64,000 bases of DNA from an uncultured Lachnospiraceae bacterium. GTDB taxonomy: Bacteria; Bacillota; Clostridia; Lachnospirales; Lachnospiraceae. The stretch covers positions 62,001 through 126,000 of the forward strand of contig URXX01000003.1 in assembly GCA_900551895.1 (NCBI GenBank). Reading direction: 5' to 3'. Below the pieces are notes generated by a model, which did no database searches, was not told the origin of the DNA, and saw only the letters and a list, made by a program, of their open reading frames with translations. This document shows, one piece after another, positions 53,261 through 61,076 of the stretch; the first letter of the stretch is position 1, and each line of letters starts with the position of its first letter. The translations under genes were made by a program, and so were the position numbers.

Positions 53261-53935
53261 TAAATTATTAAAAGATTCCGTAAAAATTGCTGTTGAAAAA
53301 GATTACCAAAAGGAAGTAACTGATTTTTCGGACAAAGATATTCATACTTTTCCCCTGCGTTTGAGGAGAAAATGCAACCATTATTACAGTCAAAATCTCC
53401 TGTCAGATACCGCAAACGTCTGAAATTCCGTTATCTGCTTGTGGCTGTCCTCATTCTTCTTTTTGGCGGAATGACTACTCTTGCCAATCCTGATGTTCGG
53501 GAACGCATTGGGAAATATTTTGAACAATTATTTGATGACCACACAGATGTATCATTGGACGTTCCTGAACAACATAAGAAAAAAGAGTTTGTGAAAGTGA
53601 AACCGACTTATATTCCGGAAGGGTACACACAGATAGAAAAAACATATACTAAACAAACACAGGAATACATTCTATCTTTCGTAAATGAAAACGGGGATAC
53701 CTTACACTACACCCAATCCCTTCCAGAGCAATGGGAAAATTCTCCTAATTCAATCACCTCTGATGGAGTACCAGCCAAAACATTAGATATTGGTGGTTTT
53801 CCCGGTTATTTACTTTCTGATGAACACGGAGTATATTCCCTTATTTATATTACTGATAATTATACTTTCTATGTGGGTGGAAAAGTGGACGCAGAAGAAT
53901 TGATTAAAATGATACAAAGTCTACAAAAAGAATAA
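53253..53935 (+). pseudogene. DUF4367-type sigma partner protein, frameshifted
   Basis: Begins at a GTG (53253) after AAAAGGGGGATTC, overlapping the sigma gene. The first 33 codons read NDKLLKDSVKIAVEKDYQKE and on, then one base is missing in the TTTTCCCC run at 53348-53355. Restoring it gives HTFSPAFEEKMQPLL and joins the frame that continues to 53935: a membrane helix (FRYLLVAVLILLFGGMTTLA) and an outer DUF4367 domain (PTYIPEGYTQIEKTY). Such proteins usually accompany ECF sigma factors as membrane anti-sigma or sensor partners. Both members of this pair are damaged. Confidence 0.7.
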
Positions 53936-53961
53936 ATCACTTGTAATAAAGGAGGCATTTT

Positions 53962-54222
53962 ATGAAACTATCTCTAAAAACTTACAAACCTTTAGTATTC
54001 ATTTGGGAAATTATGTGTATACTGTCTTGGTGTAAAGCCCTTTTCCTGCCTGCCGAGATTGAGTACAACTACAGCAGTGTATTTTTCGCACTTAATTTCG
54101 TCTATTGCGTTTACAGTATTGTTTTGATTTGGTTGATGCCTAAAAATTTTACAGTTTCTTCCAAGCAAAAAATTGCTGCCGGAATACTTATGCTCGGATT
54201 GATTATTAGCATTTTTTTCTAA
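53962..54222 (+). CDS. small three-helix membrane protein, paralogue 1
   Basis: An 86-residue protein with three predicted membrane helices (about 9-28, 36-57, 66-86) and a short loop with MPKNF between helices 2 and 3. AAAGGAGG lies seven bases upstream. It is the most diverged of four related proteins in 53962-56708 that share the P-K-x-Y/F loop and a hydrophobic end (SIFF). Function unknown. Confidence 0.7.
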   Translation: MKLSLKTYKPLVFIWEIMCILSWCKALFLPAEIEYNYSSVFFALNFVYCVYSIVLIWLMPKNFTVSSKQKIAAGILMLGLIISIFF

Positions 54223-54257
54223 ATCTAAAAAAATTTTAAAATATTTTGTCACATTTT

Positions 54258-54300
54258 CCTCCTTGGATTGTTACTAATTATATAAAACAATTCAAGGAGG
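54258..54300 (+). promoter_or_regulatory. stem that buries a ribosome binding site
   Basis: CCTCCTTGGATTGTT (54258-54272) pairs with AACAATTCAAGGAGG (54286-54300) at 14 of 15 positions, across a 13-base loop. The right arm contains the whole AAGGAGG of the gene at 54309. If transcribed together, the site would be hidden. Confidence 0.65.
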
Positions 54301-54308
54301 ATTTTTCT

Positions 54309-54713
54309 ATGAAAAAGAAACTCAAATTTATCGCATTAAGCCTTTGCATTTTCACACTTTTTTCTTTTAACGCAGAGGCTGCAGAACACCAACAGACTTC
54401 ACTTATGGAACCTTACTATTCAAATATTCAACGTGCAAACGTGAATTTAGCAAAAATTTCATCTGGAATAAATATTGATATTTCGGTTCTATCTACACGA
54501 ATTGGTAAAATTTCAATATCTGCATACTTGCAACGATATACCAACGGAAATTGGGTAAATATTAAATCTTGGTACACTTCCAAAAATTCAGCAACACACT
54601 TAGTTTTTTCCAAGAAATATACACCTACCCGCAATCACAAATATCGTATATCTGCAACCATAAAATGCAACAACGAACAAATCAAAAAATATAGCAATGT
54701 CATTTCTTATTAA
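54309..54713 (+). CDS. secreted small protein (DUF6147-like)
   Basis: A 134-residue protein with a clear signal peptide (KKKLKFIALSLCIFTLFSFNAEA, cleavage near residue 25). The mature part is probably all beta strand (ISISAYLQRYTNGNWVNIKSW), resembling small secreted DUF6147-type proteins of Lachnospiraceae; that match is from memory and weak. Its ribosome site is inside a 15-bp stem. Function unknown. Confidence 0.7.
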   Translation: MKKKLKFIALSLCIFTLFSFNAEAAEHQQTSLMEPYYSNIQRANVNLAKISSGINIDISVLSTRIGKISISAYLQRYTNGNWVNIKSWYTSKNSATHLVFSKKYTPTRNHKYRISATIKCNNEQIKKYSNVISY

Positions 54714-54843
54714 CACAGAAATTTCATTGTTCTTATATTAACTTAAATAAATAAATGAATGAGGGAGGGGATACTATTGGACTTTTGAAAAAGATTTAAC
54801 AGACACATAACAAAAAAATTCTAAAAACAAAGGAGAGAATTCT

Positions 54844-55473
54844 ATGAAAAAATTAAAAAAATTATTAAGTATTGCTATTTGTATCTCATTAACACTATCT
54901 ACAGTTGCTTTTGCACACCCTGCAACGCCTCCTGTAGATTCTGAAGAAAATGAAAAAAATATGGTTACTGTTACTGTTGAAGATACTGAAGATTGTTTCA
55001 TTTTAGTTTCCGTACCTAAATCTGAAGCAGAGTCTTATCAAAGAAAATTGGAAACCGATAAAACTTTTAAAGAACATGAAGTTCAAACTGCTTTAAATCT
55101 ACAAAAAAATACACGTGCTTATCCTCCTGGAAAAATTGTGTACCAAAAAAACATGTATAAAAACGACATTAAAAAAGCTGTTGATGCTGCATCTGGATTA
55201 GGTTCATTTGCAAATTGGGCAAAAGCCGCTGGTTCAGTAGTAAAACTTGCTGAACTTACTAAACTTATAAAACTTTCTAAAGCAGGAAATATTTTTGTTT
55301 TTTCAGCAAAACTTCTTGGTGCTGCACTATCATTTGTACAACGCCAACAGGAGAAATGGTGGAATAGTGCTTTAATTGCTATTCTCGAAGGAAAAATAAG
55401 GGCTGTTCGATATACCATTATCGAACAGCCTACTGAATATCCAAAAATTTGGAGAGTATTTGAACGTATTTAA
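54844..55473 (+). CDS. secreted protein with hydrophobic/amphipathic C-terminal half, unknown
   Basis: A 209-residue protein with a signal peptide (cleavage near AFA, residue 24), an acidic mature N-terminus (residues 25-95) and a C-terminal half rich in Ala, Gly, Lys and Leu (about 110-190; GSFANWAKAAGSVVKLAEL, then ALSFVQRQQEKWWNSAL). The C-terminal half could insert in or lie on membranes, as some bacteriocins do; this is a guess. AAAGGAG precedes the start. The gap 54714-54843 holds only a short TTG triplet frame that stops at once. Confidence 0.65.
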   Translation: MKKLKKLLSIAICISLTLSTVAFAHPATPPVDSEENEKNMVTVTVEDTEDCFILVSVPKSEAESYQRKLETDKTFKEHEVQTALNLQKNTRAYPPGKIVYQKNMYKNDIKKAVDAASGLGSFANWAKAAGSVVKLAELTKLIKLSKAGNIFVFSAKLLGAALSFVQRQQEKWWNSALIAILEGKIRAVRYTIIEQPTEYPKIWRVFERI

Positions 55474-55499
55474 TTTTTTATATAAGGGAGCGATTATTT

Positions 55500-55751
55500 A
55501 TGAAGGTATCAACAAAACAATTTAACTTTTTAAAAATTGTTTGGTTTATTTTAACATTTATACTTGTATTTATCATACTTTATTTTCCTAACGGTACAGA
55601 TTATAATACTATCACTTTTTCATTTGATTTGCTACATTTTATCTACACCTGCATCCTTATTTGGATAAGACCAAAAAATTATGACTTTTCTCTTTTTGAA
55701 AAGGTACTCGTTATTTGTATGATTATAACGATGATTATCGCACTTTTTTAA
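55500..55751 (+). CDS. small three-helix membrane protein, paralogue 2
   Basis: An 83-residue protein, closest to paralogue 4 (both begin STKQFN, share IRPKNYDFS/LRPKDYDFS before the third helix and end MIIALF/MIISLF). AAGGGAG lies eight bases upstream. It follows the secreted-protein gene by 26 bases and precedes a strong terminator. Confidence 0.72.
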   Translation: MKVSTKQFNFLKIVWFILTFILVFIILYFPNGTDYNTITFSFDLLHFIYTCILIWIRPKNYDFSLFEKVLVICMIITMIIALF

Positions 55752-55759
55752 TCACTTTA

Positions 55760-55797
55760 ATCCTGTAGACAGCAAAATCGTCTACAGGATATTTTCT
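55760..55797 (+). terminator. terminator after paralogue 2
   Basis: An 11-bp perfect stem ATCCTGTAGAC/GTCTACAGGAT, nine-base loop, ATTTTCT tail. It splits the small-gene cluster into two transcripts. Confidence 0.8.
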
Positions 55798-55897
55798 ATT
55801 AATTATACAAATTGTAAAAATATCAATACTGTAAAAGAATACACAACTCACCATTCCTTAAGGTTTACTTAACTTTTGGAAATAACTTCCATACGCA

Positions 55898-55926
55898 TTG
55901 ACAACACGTTAAACACCTAATACACT
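55898..55926 (+). promoter_or_regulatory. promoter of the second small-gene transcript
   Basis: TTGACA, 17 bases, TACACT, ahead of paralogue 3. Confidence 0.7.
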
Positions 55927-55950
55927 AAACTTACTAAAGGGGGATTGGTT

Positions 55951-56217
55951 ATGACAATACCAAGAAAAACTTTTAGATTTTTAAGGATAATAGCAATTAT
56001 AATGACGTTTATCTTTTGGGCAAATATGTTTTTCATGCCTAGTGAAATTTTAGTCACATATAGTACCGGCTTTTTTATATTTGACATTACATATTTCGTA
56101 CTGGCTTTTATTGTTTCATACTTTGAACCAAAAGATTATCGTGTACCTAAAGTTGAAAAACTGATTGGATTTATTATGATTATTGCAATTGTGATAAAAC
56201 TTTTCTTTTTTTCATAA
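55951..56217 (+). CDS. small three-helix membrane protein, paralogue 3
   Basis: An 88-residue protein with three membrane helices, the loop FEPKDY and a lysine before the last helix (KVEKLIGFIMII), ending LFFFS. The start is the ATG after GGGGGATTGGTT; two codons upstream are not needed. First gene after the promoter at 55898. Confidence 0.72.
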   Translation: MTIPRKTFRFLRIIAIIMTFIFWANMFFMPSEILVTYSTGFFIFDITYFVLAFIVSYFEPKDYRVPKVEKLIGFIMIIAIVIKLFFFS

Positions 56218-56253
56218 AGAATATCATTTAAACATTTAAAGGAGGGAACATTT

Positions 56254-56421
56254 ATGATGGATTTTTTTAATGATGTACTATTTGATTTGATTATGTTTGC
56301 AAAGTCACTTCCTGCATTTTTAATTACAATAATCGTATTATACTTTGTGATTAAATCTGCTGTTAAGAAAGGACTGCAAGAATACCAAGACTCTTTAGAA
56401 AAGAAAAATAAAAACGACTAG
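56254..56421 (+). CDS. very small single-pass membrane protein
   Basis: A 55-residue frame behind a strong AAAGGAGGGAAC site, seven bases from the ATG. One membrane helix (about 18-38) is followed by a charged tail (KKGLQEYQDSLEKKNKND). The MDFF(N)D start and holin-like layout invite comparison with small holins, but evidence is thin. Between paralogues 3 and 4 on the same transcript. Confidence 0.6.
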   Translation: MMDFFNDVLFDLIMFAKSLPAFLITIIVLYFVIKSAVKKGLQEYQDSLEKKNKND

Positions 56422-56456
56422 ACCATTTCACTAAAACTTTACGGGAGGTGTTGCCT

Positions 56457-56708
56457 ATGACACTGTCAACAAAGCAATTTAATATTTTAAAAATCATTTG
56501 GTTTCTGATGACTTTTGTTCTTGCATACATGATGTTTGCTTTATCTAAAGGGGTTAATCATAGCACTTCAACTTCCGTATTTGATACGGTACAGTTCATC
56601 TTTACCTGTATCCTTGTCAAATTAAGACCGAAAGACTATGATTTTTCACTTGTGGAAAAAGGGCTTGTTATTTTCATTATCATTACAATGATAATTTCTC
56701 TTTTCTAA
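56457..56708 (+). CDS. small three-helix membrane protein, paralogue 4
   Basis: An 83-residue protein nearly a sister of paralogue 2: STKQFN start, KIIWFLMTFVL first helix, LRPKDYDFSLVEKGL loop and MIISLF end. GGGAGG lies seven bases before the ATG at 56457. Confidence 0.72.
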   Translation: MTLSTKQFNILKIIWFLMTFVLAYMMFALSKGVNHSTSTSVFDTVQFIFTCILVKLRPKDYDFSLVEKGLVIFIIITMIISLF

Positions 56709-56750
56709 CTTTTAACTTTGTTTACTCTAACTAAAAGAAGGGGGGATTTT

Positions 56751-57008
56751 ATGTTTATGTCCATTATACTTATTTTTCTAAACTTTGCATTGTTTTTCAA
56801 AAGCCTTTGGAACTGGTTCTCTCTTACAGGTATCGATTCCAATATGATTTCCTTATTCGCATTATTGTGGTGTATCATTATCGCAGTTGTTCCTGCTGCC
56901 TACTGTGCCGAGCGTGAAAAACAATATTTAGAAGCATCAGTCAGCCGTAAAAAGCAAATCATTATTCTCTGCATATTTGCCTTTATTGTTGCAGGACTTT
57001 ATGTGTAA
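56751..57008 (+). CDS. small membrane protein, unrelated to the four paralogues
   Basis: An 85-residue protein with three membrane helices (about 4-22, 33-52, 67-84) and a charged loop (ERERKQ-type, CAEREKQYLEASVSRKKQ) before the last helix. A GGGGGG site five bases upstream fixes the ATG at 56751. It overlaps nothing and is followed 14 bases later by a lipoprotein gene. Confidence 0.65.
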   Translation: MFMSIILIFLNFALFFKSLWNWFSLTGIDSNMISLFALLWCIIIAVVPAAYCAEREKQYLEASVSRKKQIIILCIFAFIVAGLYV

Positions 57009-57022
57009 AAGAGGTGAATAAA

Positions 57023-57337
57023 ATGCCTAAGAAATTTTTTGTTTTACTTATTTGCAGTATGGTTCTGACAGGTTGTGCCACTTCCAAACAGGAAAATACA
57101 CAAAAACAAGAAATCGTTCGAGAGGAAACCTCTCTTATTAATGCTCCTGAAATGATGAACTATAAATACTGCGTTAAACTGACCGGAGAAAGTAATAACG
57201 CTAAATGTAAAAGTTATTACACTGTTCTGACAAATGATAAATCACTTACCTTTGAAACTGTTGATCGAAAATTTTGGAGCAGTTCCACAGAAAATACAAA
57301 TGATTTTTATATTGTAGAACAGGGGATAGTTGAGTAA
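57023..57337 (+). CDS. small lipoprotein
   Basis: A 104-residue lipoprotein: signal peptide with lipobox MVLTGC (Cys at residue 18), then a lysine/glutamine-rich linker and a short hydrophilic domain (MNYKYCVKLTGESNNAKCK). AGAGGTG precedes the ATG at 57023. Last gene of the small-gene cluster, followed by a weak hairpin. Role unknown. Confidence 0.7.
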   Translation: MPKKFFVLLICSMVLTGCATSKQENTQKQEIVREETSLINAPEMMNYKYCVKLTGESNNAKCKSYYTVLTNDKSLTFETVDRKFWSSSTENTNDFYIVEQGIVE

Positions 57338-57359
57338 AGGAGGGAAAATACCCTCCTTT
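57336..57359. terminator. weak bidirectional hairpin between lipoprotein gene and yaaA
   Basis: A 9-bp perfect stem AAAGGAGGG/CCCTCCTTT with AAAATA loop but almost no T-tract on either side. It overlaps the yaaA stop. Confidence 0.5.
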
Positions 57360-58095
57360 ATCGCTGTATAAACACGTACTTTTTCTCGTTCGACATACTT
57401 TCTTCAAATTCATAGTCGTTCCAGTCAAACGCTTTTATCTGTTCCGGTTCATCAATTCTGTTTTTGGCGATAAACCGTACCATTTGTCCTCTCGCCATTT
57501 TTGCCGAAGTCGTAATCGTCCGCAATTTACCTTTATGATAAGTCAGAAATTCTACATCAATAAATCTGTCATGTTTCGCATATTTCCGAATTGTCTTTGC
57601 GTATTCTTCCGACGCCAAATTCAACACAATCTGATTTTCTCTGTAAACTTCCTCATACAGTAAATCGCCCCAAAACTGATATAAATTCTTATCATCAATT
57701 TTCAATCTGCATTGCATTTCCAATCGATACGGTAAAATCTCATCCAACGGTCTGACCGCTCCATAGCAGGCGCTCAAAATTCGCAGATGCGTATTGATAA
57801 ACTCCATTTCTTCTGCCGAAAATGTTTCCGCATCTATATTTTTAAACACAAGACCGTCATAAGTCAAAATCGCAGGCGTTCCCTCCTTATGTAAATCAAA
57901 ATTTTGTATATCCATAAACGCCTGTATTGCCAGTTTCTCATTGATTTTCATTAACGTTTCCAACTCATAAGGCTGATATTCTTTTAATTTTTTTATGATT
58001 TCTTCTGTTTCTTTTGGAAATGCAACCGTACTCAGTGTTACATCATCTCTTTTTCGTATTTTCATGTTTTTTGCAGGTGAAATAATTGTCAGCAT
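57358..58095 (-). CDS. yaaA: peroxide stress protein YaaA (UPF0246/DUF328)
   Basis: A 245-residue protein of the YaaA family, linked in E. coli to limiting intracellular iron and DNA damage during peroxide stress. Family segments: IISPAKNM at the start, LSACYGAVRPLDEILPYRLEM in the middle, YHKGKLRTITTSAKMARG near the end. Stand-alone gene. Confidence 0.9.
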   Translation of the reverse strand: MLTIISPAKNMKIRKRDDVTLSTVAFPKETEEIIKKLKEYQPYELETLMKINEKLAIQAFMDIQNFDLHKEGTPAILTYDGLVFKNIDAETFSAEEMEFINTHLRILSACYGAVRPLDEILPYRLEMQCRLKIDDKNLYQFWGDLLYEEVYRENQIVLNLASEEYAKTIRKYAKHDRFIDVEFLTYHKGKLRTITTSAKMARGQMVRFIAKNRIDEPEQIKAFDWNDYEFEESMSNEKKYVFIQR

Positions 58096-58163
58096 TTTTC
58101 TTCTCCTTTTCTGTGACGTTATTATACTGTTTCATAGCATATTTGTCAAAAAATAAACGTTTC

Positions 58164-58192
58164 TTGTCCCTATTATCTAATCATGGTATACT
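58164..58192 (+). promoter_or_regulatory. promoter of the hyd maturation operon
   Basis: TTGTCC, 17 bases, TATACT; start near 58199, leaving a leader of about 130 bases. Confidence 0.7.
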
Positions 58193-58198
58193 AATAAA

Positions 58199-58330
58199 AA
58201 CGTACTGATTACAAAGGATTGTACCTGCGTAAGAAGGCATGACATTTCGATTCCAAGGGGATTTTCTACCCTTTTTTATGTGTGCCTTCCGGCACTTTTC
58301 TTTTGTAATCCCACTATAAAAGGAGGCTTT
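58199..58330 (+). promoter_or_regulatory. structured leader of the hyd operon, riboswitch or attenuator candidate
   Basis: A long-range stem GATTACAAAGGA (58207-58218) pairs with TCTTTTGTAATC (58299-58310). Inside, AAGGCA/TGCCTT could form one structure, while GTGCC-TTCC-GGCAC followed by TTTTCTTTT is an intrinsic terminator using the same bases. AAGGG/CCCTT with T6 is a second terminator-like hairpin. I cannot match it to a riboswitch class I know. Confidence 0.6.
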
Positions 58331-58582
58331 ATGAATACAAGAATTGCACTTATCGGCATTATTGTCGAAAGTAATGAGTCTGTAAGTGAACTCAATCGAC
58401 TGTTAAGCGAATACAGTCAATACATTATCGGACGTATGGGCATTCCGTACCGTGAGAAAAATATTTCCATTATCAGTGTGGCTATTGACGCACCGAATGA
58501 TATTATCAGTTCACTTTCAGGAAAACTCGGAATGCTTTCGGGCATCAACACAAAGACAACTTACGCAAAAACATCGGTTTAA
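58331..58582 (+). CDS. TM1266-family putative regulator of the iron-only hydrogenase system
   Basis: An 83-residue ACT-like protein of the TM1266 family (RIALIGIIVESNESVSELNRLL, then GRMGIPYREKNISIISVAI and KLGMLSGINTKTTYAK). It is found next to hydE and hydG in many anaerobes and is presumed to sense a ligand or metal; the resemblance to the NikR C-terminal domain supports that but its role is not proven. Start at ATG 58331 after AAAGGAGG. Nine bases before hydE. Confidence 0.88.
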   Translation: MNTRIALIGIIVESNESVSELNRLLSEYSQYIIGRMGIPYREKNISIISVAIDAPNDIISSLSGKLGMLSGINTKTTYAKTSV

Positions 58583-58591
58583 GGGGCATTT

Positions 58592-59629
58592 ATGAAACAA
58601 CTTATTCAAAAATTAAAGGAAACACAAGCATTAACAAAAGACGAGTGGATACATCTTATCGACAATCGCACACCCGAACTGGCAGAATATCTCTTTACGC
58701 AGGCACGGGAGGTTCAAAATCATTATTACGGAAATAACGTATATATTCGAGGGCTGATAGAATTTACAAATATTTGTAAAAATGACTGTTTTTACTGCGG
58801 TATTCGCAAAGGCAATGAAAACGCCTGTCGATACCGATTAACAAAAGAAGATATTTTAGAATGCTGTCGTATCGGTTATCCCCTCGGATTTCGCACATTT
58901 GTTTTACAGGGCGGTGAGGACGGTTATTTCACCGATGAAAAAATGGCGGATATCATTTCCTCCATAAAATCGGAATATCCCGATTGTGCTATCACACTAT
59001 CAATCGGGGAAAAATCTTATAACAGTTATAAAACATTTTTTGATGCGGGGGCTGACCGCTATCTCCTCCGCCACGAAACATATTCCGCAGACCATTATGA
59101 GAAATTGCACCCACATATTTTAAGCGCTAAAAGCCGTCGGAAATGCCTTTGGGATTTAAAGGACATCGGCTATCAGGTCGGAACGGGATTTATGGTCGGT
59201 TCGCCTTATCAGACAACCGAAAATCTTGCAGAGGATATGCTGTTTATAAAAGAATTAAATCCACAGATGGTCGGTATAGGACCATTTATCCCCCACCACG
59301 ATACGCCGTTCAGAAATTTTCCACAGGGAAGTTTAGAACTCACTTTATTTATGTTGGCGCTCATCAGACTCATGCTTCCAAAAGTGCTTCTTCCCTCCAC
59401 AACCGCTCTCGGAACAATCGCACCTGACGGACGAGAACAGGGAATACTTGCAGGGGCAAACGTAGTCATGCCAAATCTTTCCCCGAAAAGTGTGCGGAAA
59501 AATTATCTGCTATACGATAATAAAATTTGTACGGACAGCGAGGCAGCCGAAGGATTGAAGCAACTGAAAACACAACTGAAAAAAATCGGATATGAAACCA
59601 GCGTTTCCCGAGGGGATTCGCTCAACTAA
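58592..59629 (+). CDS. hydE: [FeFe]-hydrogenase H-cluster maturase HydE
   Basis: A 345-residue radical SAM enzyme needed to build the di-iron subcluster of [FeFe]-hydrogenase. The 4Fe-4S cysteines are in CKNDCFYCGI, followed by a TIM barrel; VLQGGEDGYF binds SAM. The next genes are hydG and hydF; the hydrogenase structural gene hydA is not in the window. Confidence 0.95.
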   Translation: MKQLIQKLKETQALTKDEWIHLIDNRTPELAEYLFTQAREVQNHYYGNNVYIRGLIEFTNICKNDCFYCGIRKGNENACRYRLTKEDILECCRIGYPLGFRTFVLQGGEDGYFTDEKMADIISSIKSEYPDCAITLSIGEKSYNSYKTFFDAGADRYLLRHETYSADHYEKLHPHILSAKSRRKCLWDLKDIGYQVGTGFMVGSPYQTTENLAEDMLFIKELNPQMVGIGPFIPHHDTPFRNFPQGSLELTLFMLALIRLMLPKVLLPSTTALGTIAPDGREQGILAGANVVMPNLSPKSVRKNYLLYDNKICTDSEAAEGLKQLKTQLKKIGYETSVSRGDSLN

Positions 59630-59644
59630 TGAAAGGAGTTTACC

Positions 59645-61066
59645 ATGTACAACATTTTATCTGAAAAACCGGAAGAGTTTATTAATCACGAGGAAATTCT
59701 TGACACATTGGAATTTGCCGAAAAGAACAAGCATAATGCGGAACTTATCGACCAGATTATCGAGAAAGCAAAACTTAGAAAAGGACTGACGCACCGTGAT
59801 GCGTTAGTTTTATTGGACTGTGATATAGAAGAAAAAAATCAGGAAATTTACGCCCTCGCCGAACAAATCAAAAAAGATTTTTACGGCAATCGTATCGTTA
59901 TGTTTGCACCGCTTTATCTTTCCAACTATTGTGTAAACGGATGTACATATTGTCCTTATCACATGAAAAACAAACATATCGCCAGAAAAAAACTGACGCA
60001 GGAAGAAATCCGCAAAGAAGTTATCGCTCTTCAGGATATGGGACATAAACGATTGGCTTTGGAAACCGGCGAAGACCCTGTAAATTCTCCGATTGAATAT
60101 GTACTTGAATCCATAAAAACAATTTACGGCATCAAACATAAAAACGGTGCAATCCGCCGTGTAAATGTAAATATTGCCGCAACTACAGTGGAAAATTATC
60201 GCAAATTAAAAGAGGCGGGTATCGGCACTTATATTCTTTTTCAAGAAACATACCACAAAGAAAGTTATCTTCAACTGCACCCAACCGGACCAAAACATGA
60301 CTACGACTACCACACAACCGCTATGGACAGAGCAATGCAGGGCGGTATAGATGATGTAGGTATCGGTGTCCTTTTCGGTTTGGACAAATACCGCTACGAA
60401 CTGGCAGGTCTTTTGATGCATGCTGAACATTTGGAGGCTGTTTTCGGAGTAGGACCGCACACAATCAGCGTTCCGCGTCTTCGCCATGCAGACGATATTG
60501 ACGCAGACTCTTTTGACAACGGTATTGATGACGATACTTTTGCCAAAATTGTTGCCTGTATCCGTATCGCCGTTCCATATACGGGAATGATTATTTCCAC
60601 AAGAGAAAGTCAAGCGTGCCGTGAACGTGTTCTACATCTCGGCGTATCTCAAATTAGCGGTGGCTCTAAAACAAGTGTGGGCGGTTACGCCGAGCCTGAA
60701 CCTGACGACAATAAATCGGAACAGTTTGATGTAAGTGACACAAGAACTTTAGACGAAGTAGTAAAATGGCTTATGGATTTAGGATATATTCCAAGTTTCT
60801 GTACCGCCTGCTATCGTGAAGGTCGAACAGGCGACAGATTCATGTCCCTTTGCAAAAGCGGACAAATCCAAAACTGTTGTCAGCCAAACGCATTGATGAC
60901 ACTGAAAGAATACCTTATGGATTACGCTTCCGAAGCAACAAAAAAAGCAGGCGAGAAAGTCATTCAGGAAGAAATCGGTAAAATTCCAAACGAAAAAGTC
61001 CGTCAGATTGTCATTGAAAATTTAAAAGAAATTGAAAATGAAAATCGAAGAGATTTCAGATTTTAG
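59645..61066 (+). CDS. hydG: [FeFe]-hydrogenase maturase HydG (tyrosine lyase)
   Basis: A 473-residue radical SAM enzyme that splits tyrosine to give CO and cyanide ligands for the H-cluster. N-terminal cluster motif CVNGCTYCPY; the second, HydG-specific C-terminal cluster has CTACYREGRTG with a third Cys about 22 residues on. Length matches the family. Follows hydE by 15 bases. Confidence 0.95.
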   Translation: MYNILSEKPEEFINHEEILDTLEFAEKNKHNAELIDQIIEKAKLRKGLTHRDALVLLDCDIEEKNQEIYALAEQIKKDFYGNRIVMFAPLYLSNYCVNGCTYCPYHMKNKHIARKKLTQEEIRKEVIALQDMGHKRLALETGEDPVNSPIEYVLESIKTIYGIKHKNGAIRRVNVNIAATTVENYRKLKEAGIGTYILFQETYHKESYLQLHPTGPKHDYDYHTTAMDRAMQGGIDDVGIGVLFGLDKYRYELAGLLMHAEHLEAVFGVGPHTISVPRLRHADDIDADSFDNGIDDDTFAKIVACIRIAVPYTGMIISTRESQACRERVLHLGVSQISGGSKTSVGGYAEPEPDDNKSEQFDVSDTRTLDEVVKWLMDLGYIPSFCTACYREGRTGDRFMSLCKSGQIQNCCQPNALMTLKEYLMDYASEATKKAGEKVIQEEIGKIPNEKVRQIVIENLKEIENENRRDFRF

Positions 61067-61076
61067 GAGGAAACAG

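Noticed and set aside
54770..54800. Ribosome-site-like GGGAGGGG before a TTG codon
   Set aside because: The frame stops after three codons.
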